This document shows positions 21,716 to 34,353 of a DNA stretch of 64,000 nt, one piece after another (positions within the stretch are counted from its first letter, which is position 1; every line of letters begins with the position of its first letter). The DNA comes from Cocos nucifera (taxonomy: Eukaryota; Streptophyta; Magnoliopsida; Arecales; Arecaceae). The notes under the pieces are model-generated. The model saw only the letters and a list, made by a program, of their open reading frames with translations, searched no databases and was not told the origin of the DNA. The stretch is from NCBI GenBank assembly GCA_006176705.1, contig QRFJ01000386.1, positions 310,001 through 374,000 of the forward strand, written 5' to 3'. The position numbers were made by a program, and so were the translations under genes.

Positions 21716-22680
21716 TGCTCTATTTAACTTAATTATTTTTTTTAATTTATTAAACATCTATTCAACTTATTTAATTTATTTATCTTAACTTAATCTATTT
21801 AAAAAATAACTTACAGGTCAGATTACTTGTCCAATAAATAAGTCGGAATTTAGAGTAAATTTTTAATTAATTTAATAAATAAATTAAATTCAAACTGATA
21901 AATTTTTAATTCGATCCGCATTCCAGTTTGGCCTGAGTAAAACGACATGTCTTTACGGGTGCATATTGATGATTTACCCAGGTATAGAATTGGCACCCCA
22001 ACCTTTTTCTTTTTTTTTTTAAATAAATTAATAAAAAAATTTGTGTTAAACAGGATAGCTGACATCATTCAGTTCTGAAATCATCATCGGGCGATGACGC
22101 CATCGGGCGATGACGCCGTCTTGTTGACCTTTGTGTCATTATAGTTTGGTTATAGTTGTGCGCTTTTGTTTATTACATGGTTAGAGATTGGTTTTCCAAG
22201 TGGTTGATGTGGCAGCCCACCAGGCAGAACAATTCAGCACTCTCACGTCTGTGAATTCGCCCTCAACTCCTCCCTCAAAGCCCAGAAATTATTGCAAGGA
22301 TCAGGTCCAAGTGGACCAGGGCGAATCTCGGAGCATATGCACCCTGGATATGCGCGGTGGATAATGTGCAGTCGGTGGTGAAATACAAGGGATGCTTATC
22401 AAAAGAAAAAATACAAAAGATAATGTGACGTGTTATCTACCGTGGGATTTGGCGTGATCCGATAATAAATTATACCCGCAGCAACCTGGACTCAGAGGTT
22501 AACTACTTCAAGGGCGTTGCTGTGTCCAAATTGCACATGTAGGATTTTACAGACTAGTTTAGGCTCTCGGGTTAAGCAATGTACCGGCATGTCAATACTT
22601 AACAGCAGAATCGCATCTCGAATTTATAATTGATACGGCTCATTTGTTTGATTCCCCCCCCCCCCCCACTCTCCCCCTTC

Positions 22681-22711
<31 letters not shown>

Positions 22712-24318
22712 GAATAAATTGCAGCTACGATGTTCCTGTCACGTAGCTTAAGATAAATTTCATCAACGTTAAAATTTCCGTCCAAAATCAGTGCTTCCTC
22801 GTCCATGCCGGTTACGATGCAGTAATTATTACCTGAACAAAATTAAGCTCCCACGGGACATTTTTTCCCCGTTATAACAAACCCTTCAAACTACCAACCG
22901 AACTGCCAAACATAAAATACCAAGTTGGTGAAAATTCGTACCTATTTTAGTAGATAAAATATTATATTCATAATCATTCCGTATCGGATCAAATCAAACT
23001 TTAAAGATGAATCAAATTGGATCAGATATATCTAAACCAAACTCTCTTTTTTTTTTTTTTTTTCCTATTCTCCATCTCTACCATCACCCCACTACCACAC
23101 ACCATCCCATTCCCATCCTATATCCCATAAAATATCATGCTTCTATCAAAATTAAAATCTCAAAACTTCAAAAAACCAACTTACAATTCTTTGGCTTCTA
23201 CAAAATTTTATATTAATGAGAAATCTACAAAATTTCATATTCATAGGAAAAAACTTCAATCAGAATCTAAAAAATCTTTCCAATCTTCCTCAAATGCTCT
23301 TTTTTTTTATAAATCTCCAAAAAATAAAATAAAATAAAATAAAAATTTTTAAAATAGAGAATGAAATTAAAAAAAAAGTAAAAAAAAAAAAAAATCAATC
23401 CATGAGAAAACCTTACCTTTCAAATTTTTTCCATCTTTTCTTATTTTCATTGATTTTTTTTTTTATTTTTGATTTTTTATTTTTTCGGTCCTCAAGAGTT
23501 ACGGTCGTCTTGAAGCAGCCGAATAGAAAACTTAGACGACGGCTAAAATTTTATCGACGGGAAAGATGGCAGATCGGTAAGAGAGAACTCAAAAAGGAAA
23601 AAAAAACCACCATCAACCGGGCATCATAGAAGACGGCGAATCGTTGGCGGCAACCGATGGCTCGAGGAGAAAGAGGAGTAATGATGATAGCGGGGAGCAA
23701 GAGGACTCCGAGGATAAACCGACGAGGGTTAGAGATAAAATCCATCATGTTTGCACCAAATATCCGGCGGATCAGATCAATTTACCACCCCTATAATACC
23801 ACATAAATCAAAATTATCCAAAAGCACGGACACATGCCATTAAATTTCCTAGTGGGATCAATACCTTCAGGTCCGGTAAAAAAGATTTCAGTCAACACCA
23901 TATCAACCTCTCACAGAGATTACGGTCCAGGCGTGGTAGAACAATGATGGCTACGGTGATACTTAAAAAGGATTTAGCATATCCAAGATCATACTAAAAT
24001 GGAGATCCAGCATCCAATAGGTCACCAAGAGCAAAAACATCACGATGTAATTTTTTTAAAAAAAAAAAAAAAAAAGTTTTCCAGTTCTGCCTTGCTTTTC
24101 AGAATGCCTGGTTATCTGTTATTTCCCGCAATGACATTCTACTCAGCAAATTGAAAAGGATATGGCAGAATGAAGGGACCAAGTCCTTTCTCCGGACCAA
24201 CTCATCAACAAAGTCATGGACCACAGATCGTGTTTACTCCGAGGTCCCTGTTCCATGAGAAGGAACAAATAGGCTGATGCTGGTCCGGTCAGCATCCATA
24301 ATTGATAGGGCAGGCGGA
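21716..24318. other. Intergenic region between element 2 and the RRM gene
   Basis: AT-rich. It holds a short direct duplication (CATCGGGCGATGACGCC twice near 22086-22122), a C15 run near 22655-22669 next to pyrimidine tracts, a T19 run near 23045 and poly-A near 24056. I recognise no conserved protein or RNA. The end next to 24318 should include the RRM gene 3' UTR. Confidence 0.55.
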
Positions 24319-26470
24319 TCAATATGGCTTGTACCTACGTCCACGGTTACCATCATCGCTTTGCCAACTCCCACGAGATCCACTGCTCCGACCACCCCCT
24401 AGCTGCATTGCAACCGCAGGTGATCCAGGCTGTTGACTGCACAATGTTTAAATCCAGTGTCATTTTGAGGTTTAATTGCTAAAGACAACCAAAAAGCTGA
24501 CATTTACAAGCATCAGCAACCAATCGCATTAATGTGCAAAGAGAATTTGATCGATTATGTTGCCGCACTTATAGATCAGTCAGATCATGCAGAAATTTTT
24601 ATTGCTCATCTGCTTGAAGTAACCTTCTATAGCAATGGTAAGCTTGTGAAACGAAGCCTGATACTTCCACTTACAGGACATATCCAAGACGCCCATCGGG
24701 TAAGATCATCGGCACCATTGCCATGCCAGGAGCCGCTCCCCTTCCATAGATCAAAGGCTGGAAGAAAGACACGATGAGCTCTCCGTCAGAAGCAGAACCA
24801 TGACAACAATTTGAGCCAAAAAGAACGAAAGAAAGAAACTCGAAATACATGTGAGCATGCACAGGCTGCATGGAGAATTTATCCGAACTTAAGATGACCG
24901 AAAAACAAACATACCTGGCCAAAACCATGTAGAGTACCATAGGCACTCCCCATCACACCATATCCAACAGGATAATTTGGTAATAGAGCACTTTTCTTTG
25001 CATTAGAACTTGCTTCACCTTTATTATCAGCTGGAGGCTTCGCAAGGGAACACTCCAGGACTTGACCTGTTAATATAAAAAAGAATGACCCTAGTAAGCT
25101 ACATTAGAATTAAAAAACAAACAATGCATGGTAAGATATTGCAAAACTTCTCAGAATAAAAACCACCATCAATTTCATATCTCTCAGTGTTCTGGAGTGC
25201 TTTCATGGCCATCGATCTCTCTGCAAAATGGACAAAACCAAATCTATTCTCATGACCAGACTTGGCAGGAGGCAGAACTACTTTTGTAATTTCTCCATGG
25301 TGTTCAAAGACCTTTTTCAACTGATCCTGGGTCACCGTCTTGGGCAAGTTTTTCACATAAAGTGCCTTAACCTGTAGAAAAATCAACAGACAGCATGTAT
25401 CAGAGGAAATGCAAAAAAAATTAGCTGGAACATTTATAAACGAAGGAATGGCTCACTAAAAACAAAGAAAATTCACAATAAACCTGAGAAGTTGAAGTGG
25501 AATCGCCACTCTTTGGATCAGCCCAGCTCACAGTAGGAGCATTTGAGTCTAACTTAAATTTTGGAGTCGACATCTTCTTTCTCGAGTATTCTGCACATGC
25601 ATGGTTGTAGTACTCAATGAATGCAAATCCACGATTGCGGCTTGAGTTTTGTGGATCCTGTGACAGCAGGAAAAAAAAAGACGACTCAAAACCCACAGGT
25701 CAATCAGCCAAAGGGGTGACAAAATGAAAGGCACATGTAAAAATGAATTTTCCTTCTGCAGGGGCACCAGAATTTAACGGTGAGTGTATGCACTCGTATA
25801 TTCATTTGTTCCAAGAAGGAGAAAAGAAAAAAGGGGGGGCACCACCTTCATTAATTCCACTTTAATGACTCCAGGACCAATCTGTGCCACTGCTTTCTTC
25901 ATATCATCCTCCACCCAATTTCGAGGAACATTGCCGATAAACAACCTATTCCTTGCTTGAGATGTTGAACACTTAATCTTCTTTCCCTGAGACACAATGC
26001 ATGTGAACAAAGGCATCAATAGTGTATAGTAGAAGAAGAGGCCAATACCTATTAAATCCCATATAATGGCCACATCATGTAAATTTAAATTTCTGAACAT
26101 CTGCCCCACTTTATTCTTTTACTTAGGTTAAAAACCACCAGTTAAATCGGACTACACCAGCAATGGCAGTCCTCAAAAAATGAGCAGGCAGAAGCTTGCC
26201 TCTCTGACCTTTCTACAAATACCAGTAAAGGATCTATGTTCAATAAAATGGAACCTCAAAAAATATTTTTTTAAAAAAAAATTGAGCATGACAACTGCTT
26301 TTACTTAAAATTTGTAATTAGAATGTCTGCCTTCCTTTCCCATTGAGTTCAAGAAACAAAGATAAAAGTCAGGATTCACAAATAATCAGTACAATATAAG
26401 ATGAACAGTGCAACAAAAATCCTCTTCCCTTTCAATTGTCTAGAGTTGCACAATCCACATTTACAATGTA

Positions 26471-26507
<37 letters not shown>

Positions 26508-27371
26508 CAATAGAAGATTAAAGGCAATGATTGTAATATGTCATATATTTACTATAATTTCATTTGTGTCCACATGTTCAAGGTCAACCTGTGGGATATA
26601 TCAACGACCTTTACATTGATCCTTTGCAATCATCTTTAAAAAGAAAAATAGAAAGAAAAGAAAAAAAAAGCTTCTGTATATGATAACTTGTAACGTATTC
26701 ATATAAAAATGGGTCCCAGCAAGATAGATGTCATAGCCAATAAAAGCTAAGAAGGACCTACCTTAAAATCAGTATTATTTAGATCTTTAATGGCCATTGA
26801 AGCTAACTCCTTTGTTCTGAAGGTAACAAAGGCATAATTTTTACTCTCATCTTTCCCATTCATCATCCTAACCTGTCATCACCATGAGACGATATGAATA
26901 TACAAGTAAAATAAACTGTGAATATACATACGCTGGCACTAATAGGGAGACAAAAAAACACACCTCCGTGACCTCCCCAACTGATTCACAAAAGCTCTTC
27001 AGATCCTCTCCAGATGCATCATTAGGGATACCACCAACATAAACTTCAGATCCATTAGGAGGGAGAGCAAGAAGCTCTGCATGCTTCTCACTTTCATCCT
27101 CATCCTTATCCTTCTGTTCACCAAGGTTTGCATCAGCATCTGCTTCATTAGCAGCAGCAGTTGCTTCTTCTTCTTCATCAGCCTCTTCCTCCTCTACTAT
27201 TTCCTCTTCCACTTCCTCCTCAACTTCTTCATATTCAACCTCTTCTTCCATTGTCTCCTCAGCTTCATCAAGATCCACCTGTTCTCCGGGTTTGACTGGT
27301 TCAACAAGTTCTGCTTGCCTTACTGATTCATCAGGTTTGGCAGACGCATCGGCTCTTGGCCTTGGCATCTT
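24319..27371 (-). CDS. hnRNP Q/R-like (LIF2-like) protein with three RRMs, 462 aa, eight coding exons
   Basis: Exons (high to low): 27368-26964 (ATG at 27368), 26872-26762, 25986-25846, 25657-25484, 25371-25167, 25066-24915, 24757-24675, 24436-24319 (stop TGA). All junctions are GT..AG, phases fit, and the sum is 1389 nt. Residues about 35-70 are a Glu-rich acidic stretch. RRM1 about 108-183 (VYVGGI, KNYAFVTF), RRM2 about 187-266 (LFIGNV, RGFAFIEY), RRM3 about 280-352 (LYVKNL, NRFGFVHF). The C terminus is Gly/Arg-rich, ending RGRRYKPY. Acidic N terminus plus three RRMs is the hnRNP Q/R layout; in Arabidopsis the family includes LIF2, an LHP1 partner. A nuclear RNA-binding role in mRNA processing or chromatin regulation is inferred from the family. 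The frame is intact. The acceptor at 27373-27372 puts three untranslated bases before the ATG. Confidence 0.92.
26471..26504. repeat. (CA)n microsatellite
   Basis: About 17 CA units in intron 2 of the RRM gene. Confidence 0.9.
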
Positions 27372-28167
27372 CTGTATCTCAAAGAAGCTTGCAAGGCAAC
27401 TGTGAAGGAAGCACAGAAGCCAAAAGCATTTGGAGGACGAAGTATAGATACATGGAAAGGAGGGAAAAAGTAGAAATGCCAACAAAAGTCGCAGAGTAAG
27501 AATATAAATTCAAATCCAGCCATGGAGTATGACTCAAATGGAATTTCAATATGAAAGATTTTCATCATGGGTGATAACAAAAGTGATAATAGAGACAAGC
27601 AGGACAGAATTCCAAATGATAACCAAGAAGTTGATGTGAAACGGGTGCCAAAAAAATTGAAAAAGGATTTCTTGGAATATAGATATCAGGCTGAAGCCAA
27701 AATACAATTGCTTGTTTAATTGCGTGTCTATCTAAATTCCAGAGAAATAAACAATAAGAAAAAGAAGGGGGAAAAAAAAGAAGTATGAGAAATAAGCAAC
27801 AAGGCAATTCTCATACAGAAAAAAAAAAAAAAAAACAAAAAACAAAAAACATTACAATGACAGATCTTGAAGCAACATGCTAACTTCCAGCAACACGAAT
27901 AGGAGTTCTAATAAAATTGACAGCAAACACCTATCATACAAAGCAATTCAAAGTAACACAGAATAGGGATGTGAAGCATAGTATAATACAAAACAAAGGC
28001 ATTAAGAAGGATCCTGTAGCAAATCATAGATCAGAAAAACATGACTAACCAACATGGCAATGAATACAAACATCTTTAGCCATCATGATGCACATACCCA
28101 CCTAATATTCCTGAAATAATATGAACTAAAACATATGAATAATTAGGACTTTTAGGTGAATGGATAT

Positions 28168-28975
28168 TGTTGAGACTATCGATTCTGCCTCCCTGATTTA
28201 ACATCGATATTCCGACATACGGTTGGTATGCCGACAGTGCAACAATGACAACAACTTCCCGACTGATAATTGGTCTTTTCGGCTGTGATTCAAAAAGTGG
28301 ACCATAGGATGACTATCAATCGGACAACCGATTGATTATTGCCTTACGTCGAACTACCATCGGCACCAAGAAGCAAATGACCGACAGCAAACCGGTTCCA
28401 ACGCCCGACTTACCATCGGCAAAAAGAAATAAGTAACCGACTATCAATCGGTTTACCTACACTCGGTGACTTTCAATCGGTTTCTCCAACAGACGTGCCA
28501 ACTTCAACAACTGTGTAACTGCTGACCAATCGGAACATTAGAACCACCGATGGTGTCAACAGCAACACCGACATACAATCAATTTGATATTTACCGACAT
28601 ATGGTCGGTGTATCAAAAACCGCCAGTACAGAAAGTATGTAACGACTATCCCACGATCATATAGTAGGCTATAACTGCTCATAATGGACATTAACTACTC
28701 ACATAATGTCAGAACAAGCGGGACCCACGATGCCTAACTGTTACGAACGGTTACTAATAATTTGTCTATAAAAAAGAGGTAAACAAATAGCATTAGTAAG
28801 ACACTTGTGGATTAAACCCTGCCAGATTTTACTTTCTATTTTCCTATTCGACCAAATTCCTCCTCACTAACTTAAGCATCGAAGGGTTCCTACTGGAAAC
28901 AACTCCGATCAGTGAGGACTTCTTTTGCAGGTATTTTTCTTTAGCAACAGGCGTAACAGGGATTTGGCCGCAACA
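28168..28975 (+). mobile_element. Solo LTR in the 5'-UTR intron of the RRM gene
   Basis: Begins TGTTGAGACTATCG and ends GGCCGCAACA (about 808 bp). It contains several palindromic ACCGAC/GTCGGT-type blocks, a TATA-like CTATAAAAAAGAGG near 28765 and a downstream part resembling LTRs of elements 1 and 2 (CTTAAGCATCGAAGGGTTCC versus CTTAATCATCGGAGGGTCC). No internal gag or pol lies beside it. Flanking pentamers (GATAT before, CATAA after) do not match, so the ends may be off by a few bases or the LTR arose by recombination. It is antisense to the host gene. Confidence 0.7.
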
Positions 28976-30949
28976 CATAATCTGTTAGGATTTATACATA
29001 TGACAAATACTAGACAACTTTCTCACGATGAATGTTTTTGGCATTTCTTGAAATAAGTATTTTTAAAAAAATTAAAGTAAAACTGATATAAAAATAATCC
29101 TTGGCAGTGCTCAATCAAAAAGGCTTCTCACAGAAAAAGGGAGGAACCCCCTAAAAGAGTTATCTCTGGATTCAATATGTGACTATACGATGTCAAAATG
29201 ATTTTTTTTTTCTTTTCTATGGCTTTAGGGGAAAACATGGTTGCAAGCGGATCAGATAGTTTTGGATCTGACCAAAACACAACTTTGTCTGAAACCACCC
29301 CAAGCTAGAAACACCTAGACCATGTTCCATGTTGCCCTCTTAAATGAAGACAAAAGACCTGTTTCCCAGGTGAATTTTAGATTTTCAGGAAAGAAAAATG
29401 CAATCCACCAAATTGGACCTAAAATGATCCAAAATGGAATCGATTAGACACATCAACCCTTCATTTAGACCACAGCAAACCAAAGCCAATATATACATGG
29501 GTCAAATCAATGTGAACAACATATAACTGGAATTGGTCATGTCGAGTTTGGGTCCATATGTAAACCCACATCCAGTTTGAGTTGTGTTGAGGTCCAAGTC
29601 CAAATTCTGGAGCCAAAACCAATTCCAGTCTGAAAAAACTGGCCAAAACAAATGTTGTGATCAAGTGCCTTTTGGACACACCCATAGAATGCAAATAAGT
29701 GGAAAAGATGCTTCCACCAATGAAATTCTTGAAAAGTGCTATCAAACATAAAAGCAACATAACAATAACAAAAGATACTAACATACAAATGGTATCATGT
29801 ACCTCCATACACCATCAAACAGAGCTTTGAGTTTTGGCATCAAATCAACATTTTCATGAGGAATGATTTCAACCAAGAAAATCCATGTCTCTTAAAAGGA
29901 ACTACCAAACACACCTTCATATGCCGGTGGGTGAACAACACAACTGATAGGCAGCACCAATAGCCAAATCATGCAAGGCATTAAGTAAATTTTGTACCAA
30001 AAATTTCATATATACGGTGTCTAACACAAATACATACCAACACTTCATTGTTCAGACATTCATTACACCATACTAGGTAATGAAATTTCTACATGCCTAC
30101 AATTAGCTAATTAGCAACACACCTCACCAGTCACACAATCATTATACTAAACCCAAAAACAAAATATCTAAGTGCCCTCAATTAACTGACTACCTGAAAA
30201 CTTGACATGCATCTTAGCTACTAATGCCATTCAACAGCATCATGCACCGTAGGACAGCTACTTATCCATACTTTCAAATTTCTAGCCATCAAACTTTAAT
30301 TTACATTATATCTTAGTTAACAATATAAAAATGTCACCAAAAAGTTGTAATATCATCGCCCTAACCATAAAAAGGAAGGGTTTTAGAGCTTCAAGTCTCG
30401 GACCACCAAGTTTTGCCTAAAAGAAGTTGAGCCAGTCTCAAGAACATGGACCAATGTTTTTCAACTTATCCAAAGTATAACCTTAACTTCTGAGCTTCTA
30501 TTTGAAATACCCCATTAAGAGCTGGGCAAGAACGCTGTCAAATAGCTCGACTAAAAGCACAGACAGATAGGAAATACTCTAACGATCCGACGAACTGGAA
30601 CTAAAATTTAGAAAAGCCAATCAACGAAATAGCAGCGGAACGCGTGGCCAACGATAGATTTCACCAAGAATATTGATAACCCAAGCTTCTTTTTTTAAAT
30701 CCATCTCCCTAGATATTCATCAAGGAAAAAAAACTATTTTCCATCAAATCATCTAAACCCATCTGAATCGGGAAAATCCCCAAAGAAATCCCTCTTTTAC
30801 TACAAAATATTGACGCTCAAGCAAACGCGAATGAGTAAAGATTCCATAAAGCTCATGCATTTCACCATCACGAGGTAAAACGAATCGATGAATTCAAGAA
30901 ACAGATTAAAAGGGAGGCGGGGAAATAGAGATGGAAACAAAGAACGTAC

Positions 30950-31300
30950 CAAGGACTCGAACTCGAGGGATTCCAAGATGATAGAGAGCCTTTTGAGCAA
31001 AGAAATCCTCGCCACCCTGTAGCGAGAGAACCCTTAAAAACAAAATTAGGGTTTCAAGATGGGAAAGCTCGACGGGTCATTGGATTTACGACGCGCTCCT
31101 TTCGGTCGGTCTAGTTTTGGTCGAAACGTGGCAGACCGGAAAGGTTTATCGTGAACCCGAAGTCCACCATCATCATCAGGCTCAGCCCAAATCGATAACA
31201 GGGCTCCACGTCGACAAGTTTTGTTGGACACGGTCCGCTCCGGTCCAGCCAGCCCGTGGTCGGCCCTCATCCTGCCTTGAGTATAAAGCAACAATATACA
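30950..31300 (-). promoter_or_regulatory. 5'-UTR exon and promoter of the RRM gene (telo-box, site II-like)
   Basis: Minus-strand donor CCTTG|GTACGT ends a non-coding exon at 30950. It pairs with the acceptor at 27373-27372, giving an intron of about 3.6 kb. Just upstream is AAACCCTAA (telo-box, plus strand TTAGGGTTT at 31046-31054). Near 31182-31190 there is a GCCCA site II-type core. A weak TATA-like TTTATACTC lies near 31280. Telo-box with site II is common in promoters of plant translation and RNA-processing genes. Confidence 0.6.
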
Positions 31301-33840
31301 ATATGAACTCGACCATGCCCTCTCCCCGCCCCCACTTCCCCCAACGCCGTCCTCGGGAGTCCCAACCGGATGGATAAAAAATAATAATAATAAATAAAAA
31401 ATAAAAAACGGAGGCATACAAATATATTAGATCATTGGATGACGTGGTATCTCGATAGCAATACCATTAGCTAGGTATTTTTCAATGAATGAATTATTTT
31501 ATTAAATTTATTCATTACTTTTAAACTCGGGCCCTATTAATGGTGTCAAAGCATGATTCCAAAAACTTTTGCAACATGCCGTGGCCATTTCAGAATCCGT
31601 TCTTTATTTATATTTTTATATTTTTTAAAATTAAAAAATTATTTATTTTTGGATAGTATTTATCTATAAAATAAGAAAAAAATTTATCCATAAGTAAAAT
31701 AGATATTTAATTTTATATTTAAAATACCTCACCTTTATTTCTAACATCCCTATCATTCAATGTTCAATAATTTTATCTACTGTTTTTAAATCTAAAAAGC
31801 ATAAAAAATATTATAAAAAAATATAAATAAATTTTAATAATTTATCTAAAAAAATTATAATGCAAAAGAATATGAATAACATATTTTTAAGCATATAAAT
31901 TATTTTTTTATTTAAATATTATCTAAAAAATATTTATCTGAAAAAATATAAATTTTTAGATAAATTTCTTTCCTATAAAAGAATGGATCCTTAGTGATAC
32001 TCTACATCTATGTTTGGAGAATCATAAATGCATCGTATAATACTAACCGCTTCTCTAAGGCTTCCACTCTTGGAGTACATATTGAGAAGTCCATTTCTTA
32101 CCGACGACTAATAATCCATTGGGCCTTGAGTGGTTTGGCCCTAAAGCTTTATAGGCTTGGAATTGGGCCAAATCGGCCAACTTTAGCCCTCTATTTGATA
32201 TGAATGATAGATTGAAGAAAGGATGGATTGAGAAAAAAAGATAGATGAGGGAGAGGATAGATGAAAGATCCATCAATCCTTTTATATATTTAGTAAAATA
32301 TGGAAAGATGGATAGAAGCGATTTTCTCCTCTATTTGATATAAGAGGAATAAAAAGAAGAATGAATGATATTTATATAATATTTTTACTAAATTATCATT
32401 TTAAAAAATATTATTATTATCAATTTATAGCATTAATTTATACTAAATAAGTAAACAATATATAAACTTATAATCATTATAATCTATAATTATATAAAAA
32501 ATCATATAAATATTTAATTTTAATTTAATTTAATAAATAATTTTATAATTAAAATATTAATGAATTAATTATATAAATAAATAAATAATTTATAATTTAA
32601 TTTAATAATTAATTAATATTATGTATATAATTAATTTAAATAATAAATAAAAATAAAAAAAATTAAAGATAATTTTAGTTATTTAATCATAATTATCTAA
32701 ATTATGTACTAAAATTAAAATAATTAGTAATAAAATTTAATAGTATATGATTAATAGTATAAATAAAAATATACAAAAATAATATGAATGAAAAAGCGAA
32801 GAAATATTATAGTTTTGTCAAAAAATTAATAAGAGATAATTTTATCAATGCAAAATCCATCCATCAATGCTCCATCCATTCTTATTTGCATCCTCCCAAT
32901 TTGGGAGAATATAAATTAGTGGATCAGGATGGATAGAGAATCCCTTCCCATAACTTTTTGAATCAAATAGTGGATAGAGATCATCCATTCTTCCAATCTC
33001 ATCCATTTTTTCTTTCATGACCCCAACCAAACATAGGGTAGATGAGACCATGAGCTATTGGATCGAGTTTGACCTTAAATACAAAATCTATATTTTTTGG
33101 GCCTCCAGTATGGACCCAGATAAGGCCCAAAATGAACAGGTCTGGACCTAGCCCAAACTCAAGGCCTAAAAGAGGTTCAAAACTTAAGTACCTGTTTATA
33201 AACTGCTTAGAAAATAGAAATGCCATTTCTAATTATGTTATGAATTTGTATTTTTGGTAAATATATATATGTGATCAATATAAAGCTACAATATTTCATC
33301 AAAAAAATTATAAAGCTACAGCATGAAAACTTGAAAAATTAAAGCTTCCATCAGCCTCGAGCCAACCCAAACAGATAATTCAGGCTGGGCCAATTGAGTT
33401 CAGGTTAAGCCTGAGCGTTCAGGCCAGGATTTTTCAAACCTAAGCCCAGATCGAAGTCCCAAATAATTTTGGAACAGGCTTGGATAGAAGAGTGGCTCGG
33501 CCTGTTTCCAGCCCTAACCCTGCGGATAACTCTGCACACGACGATAGAACGGCGGTAATTATGGCCGAAAAGGGTTGACATGCCTCCCGCACTCCAACTT
33601 GCCACGTTAGCTGTGAAAATTCACGTTTTTTTTCACTTCATCGCACAAACGAACGAAATCAACACATTCCAGCCTCAACAGTTTGCCAGGTTTGTGCAGC
33701 CTGCTAGCACTCATCATTCCCATAGGACAGTTTGCACGATGATAACTAAAGCTTTGAACTTCCCCAGTCAGGGTCATTTCCTTCTGACAACCGAACGGCC
33801 TTAATTGAAAATTTCACCCAGGTAAAAACAAAGACTTTTG
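31301..33840. other. Intergenic region between the RRM and ceramidase-like genes
   Basis: Very AT-rich from 31580 to 32000 and 32380 to 32830. Contains the MITE described separately and, at 33050-33500, repetitive GGCCCA/AGCCCA-rich sequence without a coding frame. No gene seen. Confidence 0.6.
32187..33038. mobile_element. MITE-like element (852 bp) with 3-bp duplication TAG
   Basis: The left end CCCTCTATTTGATATGAATG and the reverse complement of the right end CCCTATGTTTGGTTGGGGTC are imperfect inverted repeats. Beyond them both arms carry GGATGGAT/ATCCATCC-rich blocks (GATAGATTGAAGAAAGGATG against GAGATTGGAAGAATGGATG). TAG flanks both sides (32184-32186 and 33039-33041). The core is AT-rich and non-coding. 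Size, TIR and 3-bp duplication suggest a PIF/Harbinger-type MITE, but the family is not proven. Confidence 0.6.
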
Positions 33841-33861
33841 GAAGTCGAAAGCTATAAAACA

Positions 33862-33867
33862 TTTATT
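33862..33867 (-). terminator. Poly(A) signal of the ceramidase-like gene
   Basis: AATAAA on the minus strand (plus strand TTTATT), about 490 bases downstream of the candidate terminal exon acceptor at 34365-34364. It would place mRNA cleavage near 33840. Confidence 0.5.
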
Positions 33868-34353
33868 AACACTGTGACATAGAACATCTCCATCTCATGA
33901 CAGAAACAAGCCTTCCCATTTGCCATGAGAATTAGAAGCAAAGAACAAGATGGTTATAAACAAACATCATGCATGATGCTCCATAAATTGCACTGCATCT
34001 TGCCAGAAAGTCACATCTCAGGCATAAGCAAAACGATGCTTCAAATTAGTATCGTCTCCTTTCCAACAAACATCCGCACACAACATCAAGAAGCAATAGC
34101 CCCCAATCTCCCTCGCTACCACTCTCAAAGTTCAGAGAAAAGAACAACAAAGCAGCCCCTATCAATTGATTGTTCCGAATCACTTCATTTTCGGAATCAG
34201 TTTTAGTACATTTGTCAAATTGTCTCTTCGTTAGCTATTCAAAAACAAGACATTGTATAGTGTTTCAGCAGGATATTCTCTCCGCCTGCACCTGCTTCAC
34301 CAATCAATGATTCTAACGTCATTCAAATTTACTTCTTAAAGCCTTGACCTGCT

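Noticed and set aside
16220..21725. TATTT as target duplication of element 2
   Set aside because: TATTT precedes the 5' LTR, but the next TATTT lies five bases beyond the 3' LTR end, so it is not a proper flanking duplication.
23402..23748. Short frames on both strands near 23.5 kb
   Set aside because: Low complexity, no domain, no consistent splice sites.
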